NCBI RefSeq assembly: GCF_021560015.1
Contig: NZ_CP073588.1
Span: 992,001-1,056,000, forward strand
Reading direction: 5' to 3'
DNA: 64,000 nucleotides
Source of the DNA: Shewanella vesiculosa
GTDB taxonomy: Bacteria > Pseudomonadota > Gammaproteobacteria > Enterobacterales > Shewanellaceae
Shown here: piece after piece, positions 1 to 7,997 of the stretch
Numbering within the stretch: position 1 is the stretch's first letter
Layout of the letters: each line of letters opens with the position of its first letter
The notes under the pieces: generated by a model
What the model was told of the DNA's origin: nothing
Database searches by the model: none
The model's input: only the letters and a program-made list of their open reading frames with translations
Position numbers and translations under genes: made by a program

Positions 1-2172
1 CAAGGTGATTTCACCAAAACCGCAGAGCTGGTTTGTCAATTGCTGCGGGATTATTTTAAAGCATCATTTGTGTCTGTTTGGTCATTACGACATAAAAATA
101 ATGATGGCTTGCTGGTTGATGAACGCCTTATTTCTGAGCATGCATTGGTTGCAAGTGATGTGGACCAGACGCTGGTGTATACCTCCCATTTGAAACAAAT
201 GACCATTGATCCACAGTACATCAACGAATTACGTTGTCATCGCTACATATTATCTACCGACAATGCTCATATTAACCTCGTCGACACTTTTTCTGATTAC
301 TACCAACACCACAATATTGTTACCAGTATTGATATTGCCATCCGAATTAATGGTCATATCGAGGGCGTATTATCGGTGGAAAGTTGCCAACAGATTCAAT
401 GGGGTAAATTAGACATTCAGCTTGCAATCCAATGTGCAGATCAGCTGGCGTTAGCCTTGTCTACACGTTATACCTATGACAGTAATGAACAAATTCATTT
501 GTTACGCAATGCCACAGAGCAATCAGAACATGTTGTTATGCTGGTCAATATCGATAGTCGTATTATTGAGTATGTGAATAGTGCTCATCAAAAAATGACT
601 GGATTGCTTCGCAATAACGTTGAACATCATAGCGTTTCTAATCTCGATATTTTTAGAAACGCTCCTAAACTACTTGATCATATCATCGAAAAATTACGCG
701 CTAGTGAAGTTGTGGAAGGCGAACTTAAACTGACACGCACCGATGGCAGTGAATATTGGCTAAAGTATCATATTAAGCCGTTTGTCACCGAACAAGGTAA
801 ACATTATGCGCTAGTTTCCAGTTATGATAATTCCGCAGCATTTTTACATAAAGTGGCATTAGAACGTTTGGCTTGGCATTGTGCGTTAACCGGTTTGCAC
901 AATCGTAGTCATTTTACCCCCATACTTGATCGCGCTGCTGATGGCATATTAATCCTCATTGATTTATTGGGCTTCAAGCGTTTTAACGATACTCATGGCC
1001 ATGAAGATGGCGATGCTTTACTGATTGAGATAGCACGACGATTAAAACATTTTGCAACGTCTGCCAATGCGATTGATGTCGCAAGGATCGGTAGCGATGA
1101 GTTTGCGGTGTTATTGCCTCCAGTGACTTCTGAAATCGAAGTCGAAGCCATTATTAGCCGTTTGTATATGAATTTGGCGGCGCCATCAATGATCTCCAGA
1201 GCCAAAATACAACCTAACCCCGCTATTGCCGTGGTAGACATCAAGTCTGTTGTGGGCTTATTTACTCCGTTATCCTGTGCGGATATTACTTTGCAATATG
1301 CCAAGAAGAAAAACGATAATAATTACCAATTTTTTAATGAAGCGTTACTTGAAACATTTACCACTAAAGCGGAAATAGAGCGAGATTTGCAGCATGCGAT
1401 TCGCGGCCGTGAGTTTGAGCTGTACTATCAACCTTTGATGGATCTCCAGCATCATCAATACATTGGTGCTGAAGCATTAATTCGCTGGAATCATCCTAAA
1501 AAAGGGGTGCTGTATCCGGGCACGTTTATTGAAATAGCAGAACAAACCGGGATGATTAATCAAATTGGTGAATGGGTATTAGAGGCGGCCTGTAAGCAAT
1601 TAAATTTATGGCAACATAAAAACGTTAACATTACCATGCATGTCAACGTGTCAGCGCGACAATTTTTTAGTGGCAATTTGTATGAACTCGTATGGCTATT
1701 AATCACCCGCTATCGAATTAAGCCCAATACATTGATCCTTGAAATCACTGAGACTGAACTCATGGGTGACATTCGCTATGCGATTAATTTATGTCATGAG
1801 TTGGCAGAATTAGGTGTTGGCTTAGCGATTGATGATTTTGGTACTGGTTACAGTTCGATGAAATACCTTAAACAGTTTCCTATTTCCAAATTAAAAATAG
1901 ATCGCTCATTCATTATGGATATATCTTCCAGCCGCGAAAGTCGTGAGATTGTCAGTGCCATCATCGCTATGGCGAAAGCACTGAACATTTCATTAACCGC
2001 TGAAGGGGTGGAAACGACAGAGCAAGAAGCCTTTTTAACCCTAAGCGGTTGTCATCAAGCCCAAGGATTTTTGTATAGCCCTGCAATACGGGTGAATGAT
2101 TTTGGTTTATTTATTAATAACCACCAGTCTGCGACTACAGTTAACATGCAACCTGAATCATTTATCGCTTAG
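1..2172 (+). CDS. GGDEF/EAL c-di-GMP signalling protein with GAF and PAS sensor regions (5' partial)
   Basis: The reading frame is open to base 1, so the N-terminus lies outside the window. Order: a GAF-like region (about 1-480), a PAS-like region (about 510-830, with LVNIDSRIIEYVN), a GGDEF domain (about 880-1330) and an EAL domain (about 1380-2120). The GGDEF signature reads RIGSDEF, a substituted active-site loop, while FNDTHGHEDGD is conserved. The EAL domain keeps EALIRW, the DDFGTGYSS loop and the AEGVET motif. From family knowledge, an intact EAL with an altered GGDEF suggests a c-di-GMP phosphodiesterase whose GGDEF half may be regulatory; this is inference. No membrane segment is seen in the visible part, so it looks cytoplasmic. 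It is transcribed away from the convergent chemoreceptor gene. Confidence 0.9.
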   Translation, partial: QGDFTKTAELVCQLLRDYFKASFVSVWSLRHKNNDGLLVDERLISEHALVASDVDQTLVYTSHLKQMTIDPQYINELRCHRYILSTDNAHINLVDTFSDYYQHHNIVTSIDIAIRINGHIEGVLSVESCQQIQWGKLDIQLAIQCADQLALALSTRYTYDSNEQIHLLRNATEQSEHVVMLVNIDSRIIEYVNSAHQKMTGLLRNNVEHHSVSNLDIFRNAPKLLDHIIEKLRASEVVEGELKLTRTDGSEYWLKYHIKPFVTEQGKHYALVSSYDNSAAFLHKVALERLAWHCALTGLHNRSHFTPILDRAADGILILIDLLGFKRFNDTHGHEDGDALLIEIARRLKHFATSANAIDVARIGSDEFAVLLPPVTSEIEVEAIISRLYMNLAAPSMISRAKIQPNPAIAVVDIKSVVGLFTPLSCADITLQYAKKKNDNNYQFFNEALLETFTTKAEIERDLQHAIRGREFELYYQPLMDLQHHQYIGAEALIRWNHPKKGVLYPGTFIEIAEQTGMINQIGEWVLEAACKQLNLWQHKNVNITMHVNVSARQFFSGNLYELVWLLITRYRIKPNTLILEITETELMGDIRYAINLCHELAELGVGLAIDDFGTGYSSMKYLKQFPISKLKIDRSFIMDISSSRESREIVSAIIAMAKALNISLTAEGVETTEQEAFLTLSGCHQAQGFLYSPAIRVNDFGLFINNHQSATTVNMQPESFIA

Positions 2173-2332
2173 TTTTGAGATTTTGTTAGTGTTTATCTTT
2201 CATGTGACATTAAGACATTTTCTAGTTCAGTAACACATTAAGGTAAGTTGGAGAGCGTCTTTTTACTTATACACTAGGGTGGTTCCAAGCGATGTTTGAA
2301 CTAAAGCGGTGAACGATTTGCATGAATTAAAA

Positions 2333-2356
2333 AGGAAGTCATGCATCTAACTTCCT
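2333..2356 (-). terminator. Intrinsic terminator of the chemoreceptor gene
   Basis: On the minus strand a 7-bp stem (AGGAAGT / ACTTCCT) with a 10-nt loop is followed by a T run, about 25 nt past the stop codon of the chemoreceptor gene. Confidence 0.6.
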
Positions 2357-2380
2357 GTTATTTAACTGAGTCGTTAAGCC

Positions 2381-4093
2381 TTAAAGTCTAAATTTTTCAA
2401 TTTCTGCTTTCATCGTTTCGGCTAACTTAGCTAATTCATTACTGGCGGCACTGCTTTGTTCCGCTCCGGCAGCGGTTTGATTTGAAATGTCACTGATACT
2501 CGTAATGTTGCGGTTTATCTCTTCTGTCACCGAACTTTGTTCTTCCGCTGCTGTGGCGATTTGTGTATTCATGGCATTAATTTGATCAACACTGTCAGTT
2601 ATTTCAGCTAATGCATCACCCGCTTTTTGTGCTTCCGTTGCCGTTTGTTGTGCATTTTCAGCCCCTTGCACTAAACGTTGAGTCGCATCTCGGCTAGCTT
2701 TTTGTAAGTTTTGAATCGTTTTCTGTATTTCTTGGGTAGACTGTTGTGTACGACTGGCCAAGGTTCTAACTTCATCCGCTACCACAGCGAATCCTCGACC
2801 CTGCTCACCAGCACGAGCCGCTTCTATGGCCGCATTTAATGCTAATAAATTCGTCTGTTCAGAGATGGCTTGGATTACGTCGACAACACTGCCAATATCT
2901 TCAGCATGTTGTGCCACTGATTTCATTGAGACTGACTCTTGCATTTCAATCGATAAGCGTTCAATTCTGGCAATACTCTCTTTAACCACCTGTTGCCCTT
3001 TAGACGCAGCATTATCTGTATGTTCAGAGGCTTGAGCAGCCGAACTGGCACTCTGGGCCACATCATGTACCGTTGCGGAAAACTGATGGATAGCGCTAGC
3101 AATACTCTGAGTTTGTTGTTGCTGTTCGAGAATATTTAGTTTTGTTTGCGCCGCAACTGCCGAGTTTTCTTCTGATGCGCTTGCCAACAAGAATGTAGAT
3201 TGGTGCATTGATTTAACGATACTTTGAAAACTATAAACAATCTGATTTACGTAAGTAGCTATGTGGGTAAATTCATCGTTCCCCGTCAAATGGATCCGTT
3301 GGGTCAAATCACCCAAGGAAATTTTATTCGCGCTATCTTCTAAATGCTGTGATGCCAATTTGATGCGTTTAATAATCACTAAGGATAAAAAGGTGATAAT
3401 TATCATACTCAACAGCACTGCTATGATTACCTTTATCCGGAACGCACTAATATTCTCTTCTGATTGATCAAAATTAGCTTTTGCTTCAGCAATTTGTATA
3501 TCCAGAAAGCCTTGGGCCTCTGCAGAGACTGATTTGAAAACAGGATTAATATCCTTTAATAGAATCATATTTGCTTGTCTGAATCTGCCCGCATTTAATT
3601 CTACCAATGCCCGATTAAAACCGTTATCTGTGATGACATCAAGTTGATGAACCAATCTGTTAACTTGGGCTCTTTCATCGGCATTTAAATTGGAGCTTAG
3701 AATTTCATTATCAATAATATCATGGAGTATTTTCAACGATTGATTAATATCATTAATGTGTATGTCAGTTGGGTGATCATGGAGTTTGGCAAATTCTGAT
3801 GAGGGATCATGCTGCAAGGATAACAACAAGGCACTTCTTGCATTGCCTAACTCATCTAATACTTTGCCGGCTCGAATGGTATGTTGCATGCCCTGCGAGT
3901 ATAGGTCATCAATTGAGTTTGTGGCTTGTTGCATACCTGATATACCTTGATATGCTAAAAATAATAGTGCGCCTAAAGTGATTAACATGCTCAACGTCAA
4001 GCGAGCACTAACTGATTGCAGTTTTTCAGTAAACTTGGATGGTTTAGCTTGGCTTGAATCTTGGCTAGGCTGTTGGCCAGATAATGATGTCAT
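2381..4093 (-). CDS. Methyl-accepting chemotaxis protein
   Basis: A transmembrane chemoreceptor that signals to the CheA/CheW kinase complex. The 570-residue form starts at the ATG at 4093, preceded by an AAAGGA ribosome site; a longer reading from 4132 lacks support. Residues about 30-50 form TM1 and about 220-241 form TM2, enclosing a mostly helical periplasmic sensor of about 170 residues, probably a four-helix bundle. A HAMP region follows TM2. The signalling tip (about 414-437) carries the conserved [20 protein letters not shown] signature, and the flanking helices hold glutamine/glutamate-rich methylation-type heptads. The C-terminus lacks an NWETF-like CheR/CheB tether. The ligand cannot be told from sequence. 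It stands alone with its own terminator. Confidence 0.95.
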   Translation of the reverse strand: MTSLSGQQPSQDSSQAKPSKFTEKLQSVSARLTLSMLITLGALLFLAYQGISGMQQATNSIDDLYSQGMQHTIRAGKVLDELGNARSALLLSLQHDPSSEFAKLHDHPTDIHINDINQSLKILHDIIDNEILSSNLNADERAQVNRLVHQLDVITDNGFNRALVELNAGRFRQANMILLKDINPVFKSVSAEAQGFLDIQIAEAKANFDQSEENISAFRIKVIIAVLLSMIIITFLSLVIIKRIKLASQHLEDSANKISLGDLTQRIHLTGNDEFTHIATYVNQIVYSFQSIVKSMHQSTFLLASASEENSAVAAQTKLNILEQQQQTQSIASAIHQFSATVHDVAQSASSAAQASEHTDNAASKGQQVVKESIARIERLSIEMQESVSMKSVAQHAEDIGSVVDVIQAISEQTNLLALNAAIEAARAGEQGRGFAVVADEVRTLASRTQQSTQEIQKTIQNLQKASRDATQRLVQGAENAQQTATEAQKAGDALAEITDSVDQINAMNTQIATAAEEQSSVTEEINRNITSISDISNQTAAGAEQSSAASNELAKLAETMKAEIEKFRL

Positions 4094-4363
4094 AAAATAT
4101 CCTTTATTTTCGACACAACCTAGTGTGCTCAATATGAATAAGGTAAATAAAATGAATATTACACATTAATTAAATTTATATATGAGAGCTAGCTAACATA
4201 TTATCAACAACAGCTAATCAACGCTGCCTGACCGATAAGAATTAGACTTTTTAAACTGAGTTAATGACGAAAAGACAAGCGTGATCAGATAAGATTTATT
4301 GAGTATGAAGGCGAGGTCATTTCTAGCATATTGGTTACATCTCGAACAAATAGATCAGGTTAT

Positions 4364-4404
4364 TCATCAGCTAAAAAGTGCATCTATGCACTTTTAGCTG
4401 ATGA
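4364..4404. repeat. Long inverted repeat downstream of ychJ
   Basis: Arms of about 19 bp (TCATCAGCTAAAAAGTGCAT against ATGCACTTTTAGCTGATGA, one bulged A) are separated by only 2 nt. It lies 44 nt beyond the ychJ stop and could fold as a transcript end for ychJ, although no clean T run follows on either strand. The rest of the gap 4094-4447 shows nothing else recognisable. Confidence 0.55.
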
Positions 4405-4447
4405 TATGGCACAGTGATAATTAAGCGGCATTATTGGTTTTGCTGTT

Positions 4448-4939
4448 TTAACTCATGAGCTTGGCACAGCACTGTTTAAACTTTTTGCCGCTATGGCAAA
4501 TACAAGCATCATTTCGACCGGGTAAACGATTGTGCATTTGTGTTCCACTAGTATAAAACCAATGGCCATCTTGTTTGATAAACGATGAACGCTCATATAT
4601 CGCATCGATCTTTTTATCTTCGATAAACCATGCTTTAAAAATCACTTCACCTTTTTCAGCGCATTGTGTCGAAGAAAGCACTTCTAATCCCAACCACTGC
4701 GTTTTAAATTGTGCCAGCTGCTTCTCGGTTAATCCCTGTAAATGATCCGCATGATGAGTCACAATTAAATAATGAAATTGCTTTAACACAAAGGCGCTAT
4801 AACGAGAGCGCATTAATCGCTCTGCTGTGTCAGCCACAGCCTGATTTAGATGAAATGGCTGACAACATTGAGCATAGTCGACGGCGCTGCCACAAGGGCA
4901 ATACGTGCTGTTAGTGTCTATTAAATCATTATGTTTCAT
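4448..4939 (-). CDS. ychJ: YchJ family SEC-C motif protein
   Basis: A 163-residue protein of the YchJ (UPF0225) family, close in length to E. coli YchJ (about 152). It has a cysteine-rich zinc-binding SEC-C-like motif at each end: CPCGSAVDYAQCC at residues about 14-26, and CICHSGKKFKQCC near the C-terminus. Between them lies the family's NTF2-like core with RLMRSRYSAFV. The function of the family is not established; zinc binding is inferred from the cysteines. It starts 5 nt after the stop of the upstream secreted NTF2-fold gene, so the two are probably cotranscribed. That pairing may be accidental, but both have NTF2-like folds. Confidence 0.9.
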   Translation of the reverse strand: MKHNDLIDTNSTYCPCGSAVDYAQCCQPFHLNQAVADTAERLMRSRYSAFVLKQFHYLIVTHHADHLQGLTEKQLAQFKTQWLGLEVLSSTQCAEKGEVIFKAWFIEDKKIDAIYERSSFIKQDGHWFYTSGTQMHNRLPGRNDACICHSGKKFKQCCAKLMS

Positions 4940-4944
4940 TGAGT

Positions 4945-5526
4945 TTATTCTTTCGCAGCGGTAATAAATTGGCGACCGTAATAAAGATTGGGGACGGGTT
5001 TGGCATCATAGTAAAAATGGGGCGCAGCATGGGTGTTCGAATCAACACTAATTTTCCATTGCTGTTTGTTATCTTTACTAAAAACAGTCACAAATTTACC
5101 AGCAAATTCACTGACAGGTTCTCCTGAATCTTTTCCTGGATGAAAACGCACTAAATAATAACCCACATCAGTTGCGCTATTGGGCTCGTTGTGTCGTACC
5201 AGTACTCTGAAGTCGACTTCAAGTTTGGCATTTTTTCGTTTAATTTTGTTAAAAAAGTGGCTGTACAGGCTAAGAATATTTTCTTTACCGCTAATGATAC
5301 CTCGGTCTTGTGTTTCAGAGATATATACAGCATCGTCGGTATATATTTGTTCTATCGCGGCAAGATCTAATTGTTCAAATGCCTGCGTCAATTTTGTAAA
5401 ATTAGCATTCAACGTTTTATGGGGTATAGATTCTGTTGCATAAACGTTCATGGTGCTTAGGCACACACTAACGGTTAGCAATATCAATAACCTGAGCGTA
5501 TTCATTAAGGACAATATTCTTTTCAA
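4945..5526 (-). CDS. Secreted NTF2-like/SnoaL-like protein (DUF4440-type)
   Basis: A 193-residue reading from a TTG at 5526, preceded by a GAGA-type ribosome site; an ATG at 5505 would give 186 residues with a weaker site. Both forms begin with a signal peptide: a basic start, then a hydrophobic stretch LLILLTVSVCLSTM and a likely cleavage after VYA. The mature part (TKLTQAFEQLDLAAIEQIYTDDAVYI...) matches the cystatin-like NTF2 fold of SnoaL/DUF4440 proteins, which bind small ligands or act as minor enzymes. No specific catalytic set can be named. Probably periplasmic. It forms a two-gene unit with ychJ downstream. Confidence 0.75.
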   Translation of the reverse strand: MKRILSLMNTLRLLILLTVSVCLSTMNVYATESIPHKTLNANFTKLTQAFEQLDLAAIEQIYTDDAVYISETQDRGIISGKENILSLYSHFFNKIKRKNAKLEVDFRVLVRHNEPNSATDVGYYLVRFHPGKDSGEPVSEFAGKFVTVFSKDNKQQWKISVDSNTHAAPHFYYDAKPVPNLYYGRQFITAAKE

Positions 5527-5651
5527 GGAATGGTTCTCTTTTTTATCTAGTGTAAATCAATAATGGCAAGCGATACCGTAACGATAACTATAAATTAATC
5601 ATCCACTTTGCTAAAGCATAGAATCTTTACAAAGTATGTTGGAGGTGGCAC

Positions 5652-6254
5652 ATGTCGTTAAGTGATGACGAATTATTTTTACAAGAAATGGCCGATGTTA
5701 GTCCTCTTAAGCAAGAACATCAGTCGCATACAGACCCAAGATGGCTTAATCCGTTAAGTGTAACAGATGCTCAATTGGCAAAGCGAGCAGCAGCGGAACA
5801 ACATGAGTTGTTACAGTTATTGCCTACCGATCCTTATTTATTTACAGCGGTTGAGCCCGATGATGTAGTGAGCTATAAAATGGATGGGATTCAAGATGAA
5901 GTATTTACCCAACTGCGCCTTGGTAAATACCGATTCAATACCGTGTTGGATTTACATCAATATAGGCTCCCGCAGGCCCGTGAAAGTTTACTTAGTTGCG
6001 TGCTAGGTGCTTATGAACGCGGTGAACGTAATATTTTGGTTATTCATGGCAAGGGTTATAAAAGTAAACCTTATTCAGGGTTAATGAAATCAGCGGTATG
6101 CCATTGGCTAAGATTTATTGAACCCGTTACCGCGTATCATTCGGCCACAAAAGAATGTGGTGGAGTAGGTGCGGTATTTATCATGCTAAAAAAATCACCG
6201 CAAAAAAGAATTGAAAATAGTGAACTGAATAGAAAGGGTCGTGGTTTTAGGTAG
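5652..6254 (+). CDS. smrA: Smr-domain nuclease SmrA
   Basis: A 200-residue Smr-domain protein similar in length and layout to E. coli SmrA (YdaL), a DNA nicking endonuclease of the MutS2 C-terminal type. The N-terminal half is charged and lacks a recognisable domain. The Smr domain spans about residues 95-185 and shows LDLHQYRLPQA (the DLHG/DLHxxR-type motif) and VIHGKGYKS (the HGKG catalytic/binding loop), then GGVGAVFIML. A near-perfect ribosome site (GGAGGTGG) precedes the ATG. It is monocistronic, followed by a decayed, gene-free region. Confidence 0.88.
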   Translation: MSLSDDELFLQEMADVSPLKQEHQSHTDPRWLNPLSVTDAQLAKRAAAEQHELLQLLPTDPYLFTAVEPDDVVSYKMDGIQDEVFTQLRLGKYRFNTVLDLHQYRLPQARESLLSCVLGAYERGERNILVIHGKGYKSKPYSGLMKSAVCHWLRFIEPVTAYHSATKECGGVGAVFIMLKKSPQKRIENSELNRKGRGFR

Positions 6255-6422
6255 GTTTTATCGGGTGTATGTTGCATCGAAAAAGCCAGTCATATTATAA
6301 AAGCAAAAAATAATGCCAAAAATTTAACTGCCGATGTTGTTTGGTTGAAAAAATTTGATGGCAAATAACTTTTTCAACTAAGCACTAATTAGCGCTAACA
6401 TTTGTATTTTGACGATATTTTT

Positions 6423-6446
6423 ACTCATACTCATACTCATACTCTT
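6423..6446. repeat. ACTCAT hexamer tandem repeat
   Basis: Three exact copies of ACTCAT followed by a degenerate fourth (ACTCTT) in non-coding DNA downstream of smrA. Confidence 0.8.
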
Positions 6447-6936
6447 AGTCGCTCAAGTCAGCATTACCAGTCGCGCTGTTGGCTGGCTTGTGCGTTTTGC
6501 ATACCTAGTTATATTTGTAGTGGAGCAAAGCCATATCGTTAAGCTTTTGCAGTCATGTTATCTCACCTGTCACCACTGAATGCTTCAGGCCAAGGTTAAC
6601 AGGCAGCGATTTTGAACACATACTTGTGTTTGCCTCAAGCGTCTTTACTTCTATAAATACTAACGTAATGAATTGGGCTAGAGTATTGGCAATATCACAC
6701 TAGGTTTGTATAACGGCAATGTATGGACTAAGCGTTACATAGGCTCTGCGTTGGAATTAATCTCTGCTTCACACTGCTCCGTTGGTTCTTTAACTCCTCG
6801 ATGCTTTTCTTCTAGATCCCAGCAATCTTGGTTTTATTTCTACGGTTTAGTGGTATCGGTGAATACTTGTCTGTGCAATAGAGCAATCAATAAACTCACA
6901 GGCCTAAGGCAATGTTATTTCTAATCGTTTTCATCA

Positions 6937-7080
6937 TAAGCCAATGTCTTTGACGTATTGGGCAGCGTTTAGAGTAAGCCCATTATCTGTCAGTACATAG
7001 TGGTATTAGAAAGTGCAATAATGGCTTCATTAACACTGTCTATGGTGGCGTTTTTTAAAAATAAATCCATTTGTGCAATT
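6937..7080 (-). pseudogene. Degraded transposase fragment (rve/DDE type)
   Basis: On the minus strand, 7080 to about 6997 reads IAQMDLFLKNATIDSVNEAI and onward. After a one-base shift, 6996-6937 reads VLTDNGLTLNAAQYVKDIGL. The TDNG block preceded by a beta-strand is typical of the second catalytic Asp of integrase-core transposases (IS3/IS481-like). Stops and frameshifts interrupt both sides, and no terminal inverted repeats were recognised. This is a low-certainty call resting on one motif and context. Confidence 0.35.
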
Positions 7081-7283
7081 ACAGTGACTGAATTCTCATG
7101 TCATAAAGGCGCTGGATCAATTTGAGACGGTCGTTTTAAAGGCAAGTGTATCTAGTGTATGTCCTTTTTATCTGCTGATGTCTGCCAACCACAAAATAGC
7201 AAACTTTGTATAATAGTTAACAATTTGGCAGGTTTATTGCTGTTTTTGATGTTGATGTTGTTAAAGAAAGCTAACAATTTCGA

Positions 7284-7329
7284 TTGACATCTGTTCGCTC
7301 AATGATTAATTTAAACGGGTGTTTAAATT
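7284..7329 (+). promoter_or_regulatory. psrA promoter with overlapping PsrA-type operator
   Basis: A consensus -35 TTGACA lies at 7284-7289, with a candidate -10 (TAATTT) 17 nt on at 7307. Overlapping the -10/+1 region is a perfect inverted repeat: AATTTAAAC (7308-7316), spacer GGGT, GTTTAAATT (7321-7329). It contains the AAAC-N4-GTTT core known for PsrA family operators. It sits 15 nt before the psrA ATG, so autorepression of psrA-fadE is the simple reading (inference). Confidence 0.75.
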
Positions 7330-7344
7330 AACTTGGGTCTTGGA

Positions 7345-7986
7345 ATGGCAAGTCGTACTGATACAAAAACAAGAATACTCGACGCAGCTGAAAAGTTGTT
7401 TGCTGAAAGAGGTTTTTCTGAAACGTCGTTGCGACTGATCACCAGTAAAGCTGAAGTCAATTTGGCATCGGTCAATTACCATTTCGGTTCGAAAAAAGAA
7501 TTAATTCGCGCAGTACTCGCAAGATACTTAGATGTATTTATGCCAAGCGCTGCGATAGAAATTAAACGCATACATCATGCGCCTGAAGATGCGTCATTAA
7601 ATGAAATTTTTTCTGCTTTAATTAAGCCATTACTCGAGCTTAACAAAGTGCGCAATGGCGGCACGATTATTTTCTTGCAGCTGTTGGGTCGTGGTTACAT
7701 TGAAAGCCAAGGGCATTTACGTTGGTTTATCACCACGCATTATGGCGAACACTTAGCGACTTTTGTGCAAGCCGTATCGGCCAGTGCACCGCATATTCCC
7801 GCAGCTGAAATGTTTTGGCGTTTGCATTTCACCCTCGGGACGATAGTATTTACCATGGCTTCTGCAGATGCGTTAAATGAAATTGCCGCTGCTGAGTATG
7901 GTGAACATAACAACATTGAAGCGATTCTTCGTAAAGTCATCCCCTACATGGCAGCAGGTGTTGCTGTTCCTGTGTTAACAAACTAA
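7345..7986 (+). CDS. psrA: TetR-family fatty acid regulator PsrA
   Basis: A 213-residue TetR-type repressor. The N-terminal helix-turn-helix (residues about 5-50) reads TKTRILDAAEKLFAERGFSE...ASVNYHFGSKKELI, and the all-helical ligand domain follows. Among TetR proteins this sequence and its location immediately before fadE fit PsrA, which in Shewanella and Pseudomonas represses fatty-acid degradation genes and is released by long-chain acyl ligands. The ATG at 7345 is preferred over an in-frame TTG at 7333 because it gives the usual N-terminus, although the ribosome site is weak. fadE begins 11 nt after its stop, so the two form an operon behind one palindromic operator. Confidence 0.88.
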   Translation: MASRTDTKTRILDAAEKLFAERGFSETSLRLITSKAEVNLASVNYHFGSKKELIRAVLARYLDVFMPSAAIEIKRIHHAPEDASLNEIFSALIKPLLELNKVRNGGTIIFLQLLGRGYIESQGHLRWFITTHYGEHLATFVQAVSASAPHIPAAEMFWRLHFTLGTIVFTMASADALNEIAAAEYGEHNNIEAILRKVIPYMAAGVAVPVLTN

Positions 7987-7997
7987 GAAGGTATAAA

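Larger units (their letters stand above)
6255..7283. other. Gene-free stretch with decayed sequence
   Basis: About 1 kb between smrA and the psrA promoter without a plausible gene. Short open frames here have no family resemblance, ribosome site or codon pattern. The stretch contains a short hexamer repeat at 6423 and, on the minus strand, fragments that look like a dead DDE transposase (see 6937-7080). It is probably the scar of an old insertion. Confidence 0.6.

Noticed and set aside
6706..6924. 72-codon open frame in the smrA-psrA gap
   Set aside because: No ribosome site, no recognisable sequence pattern, and it lies in a stretch that otherwise looks decayed.
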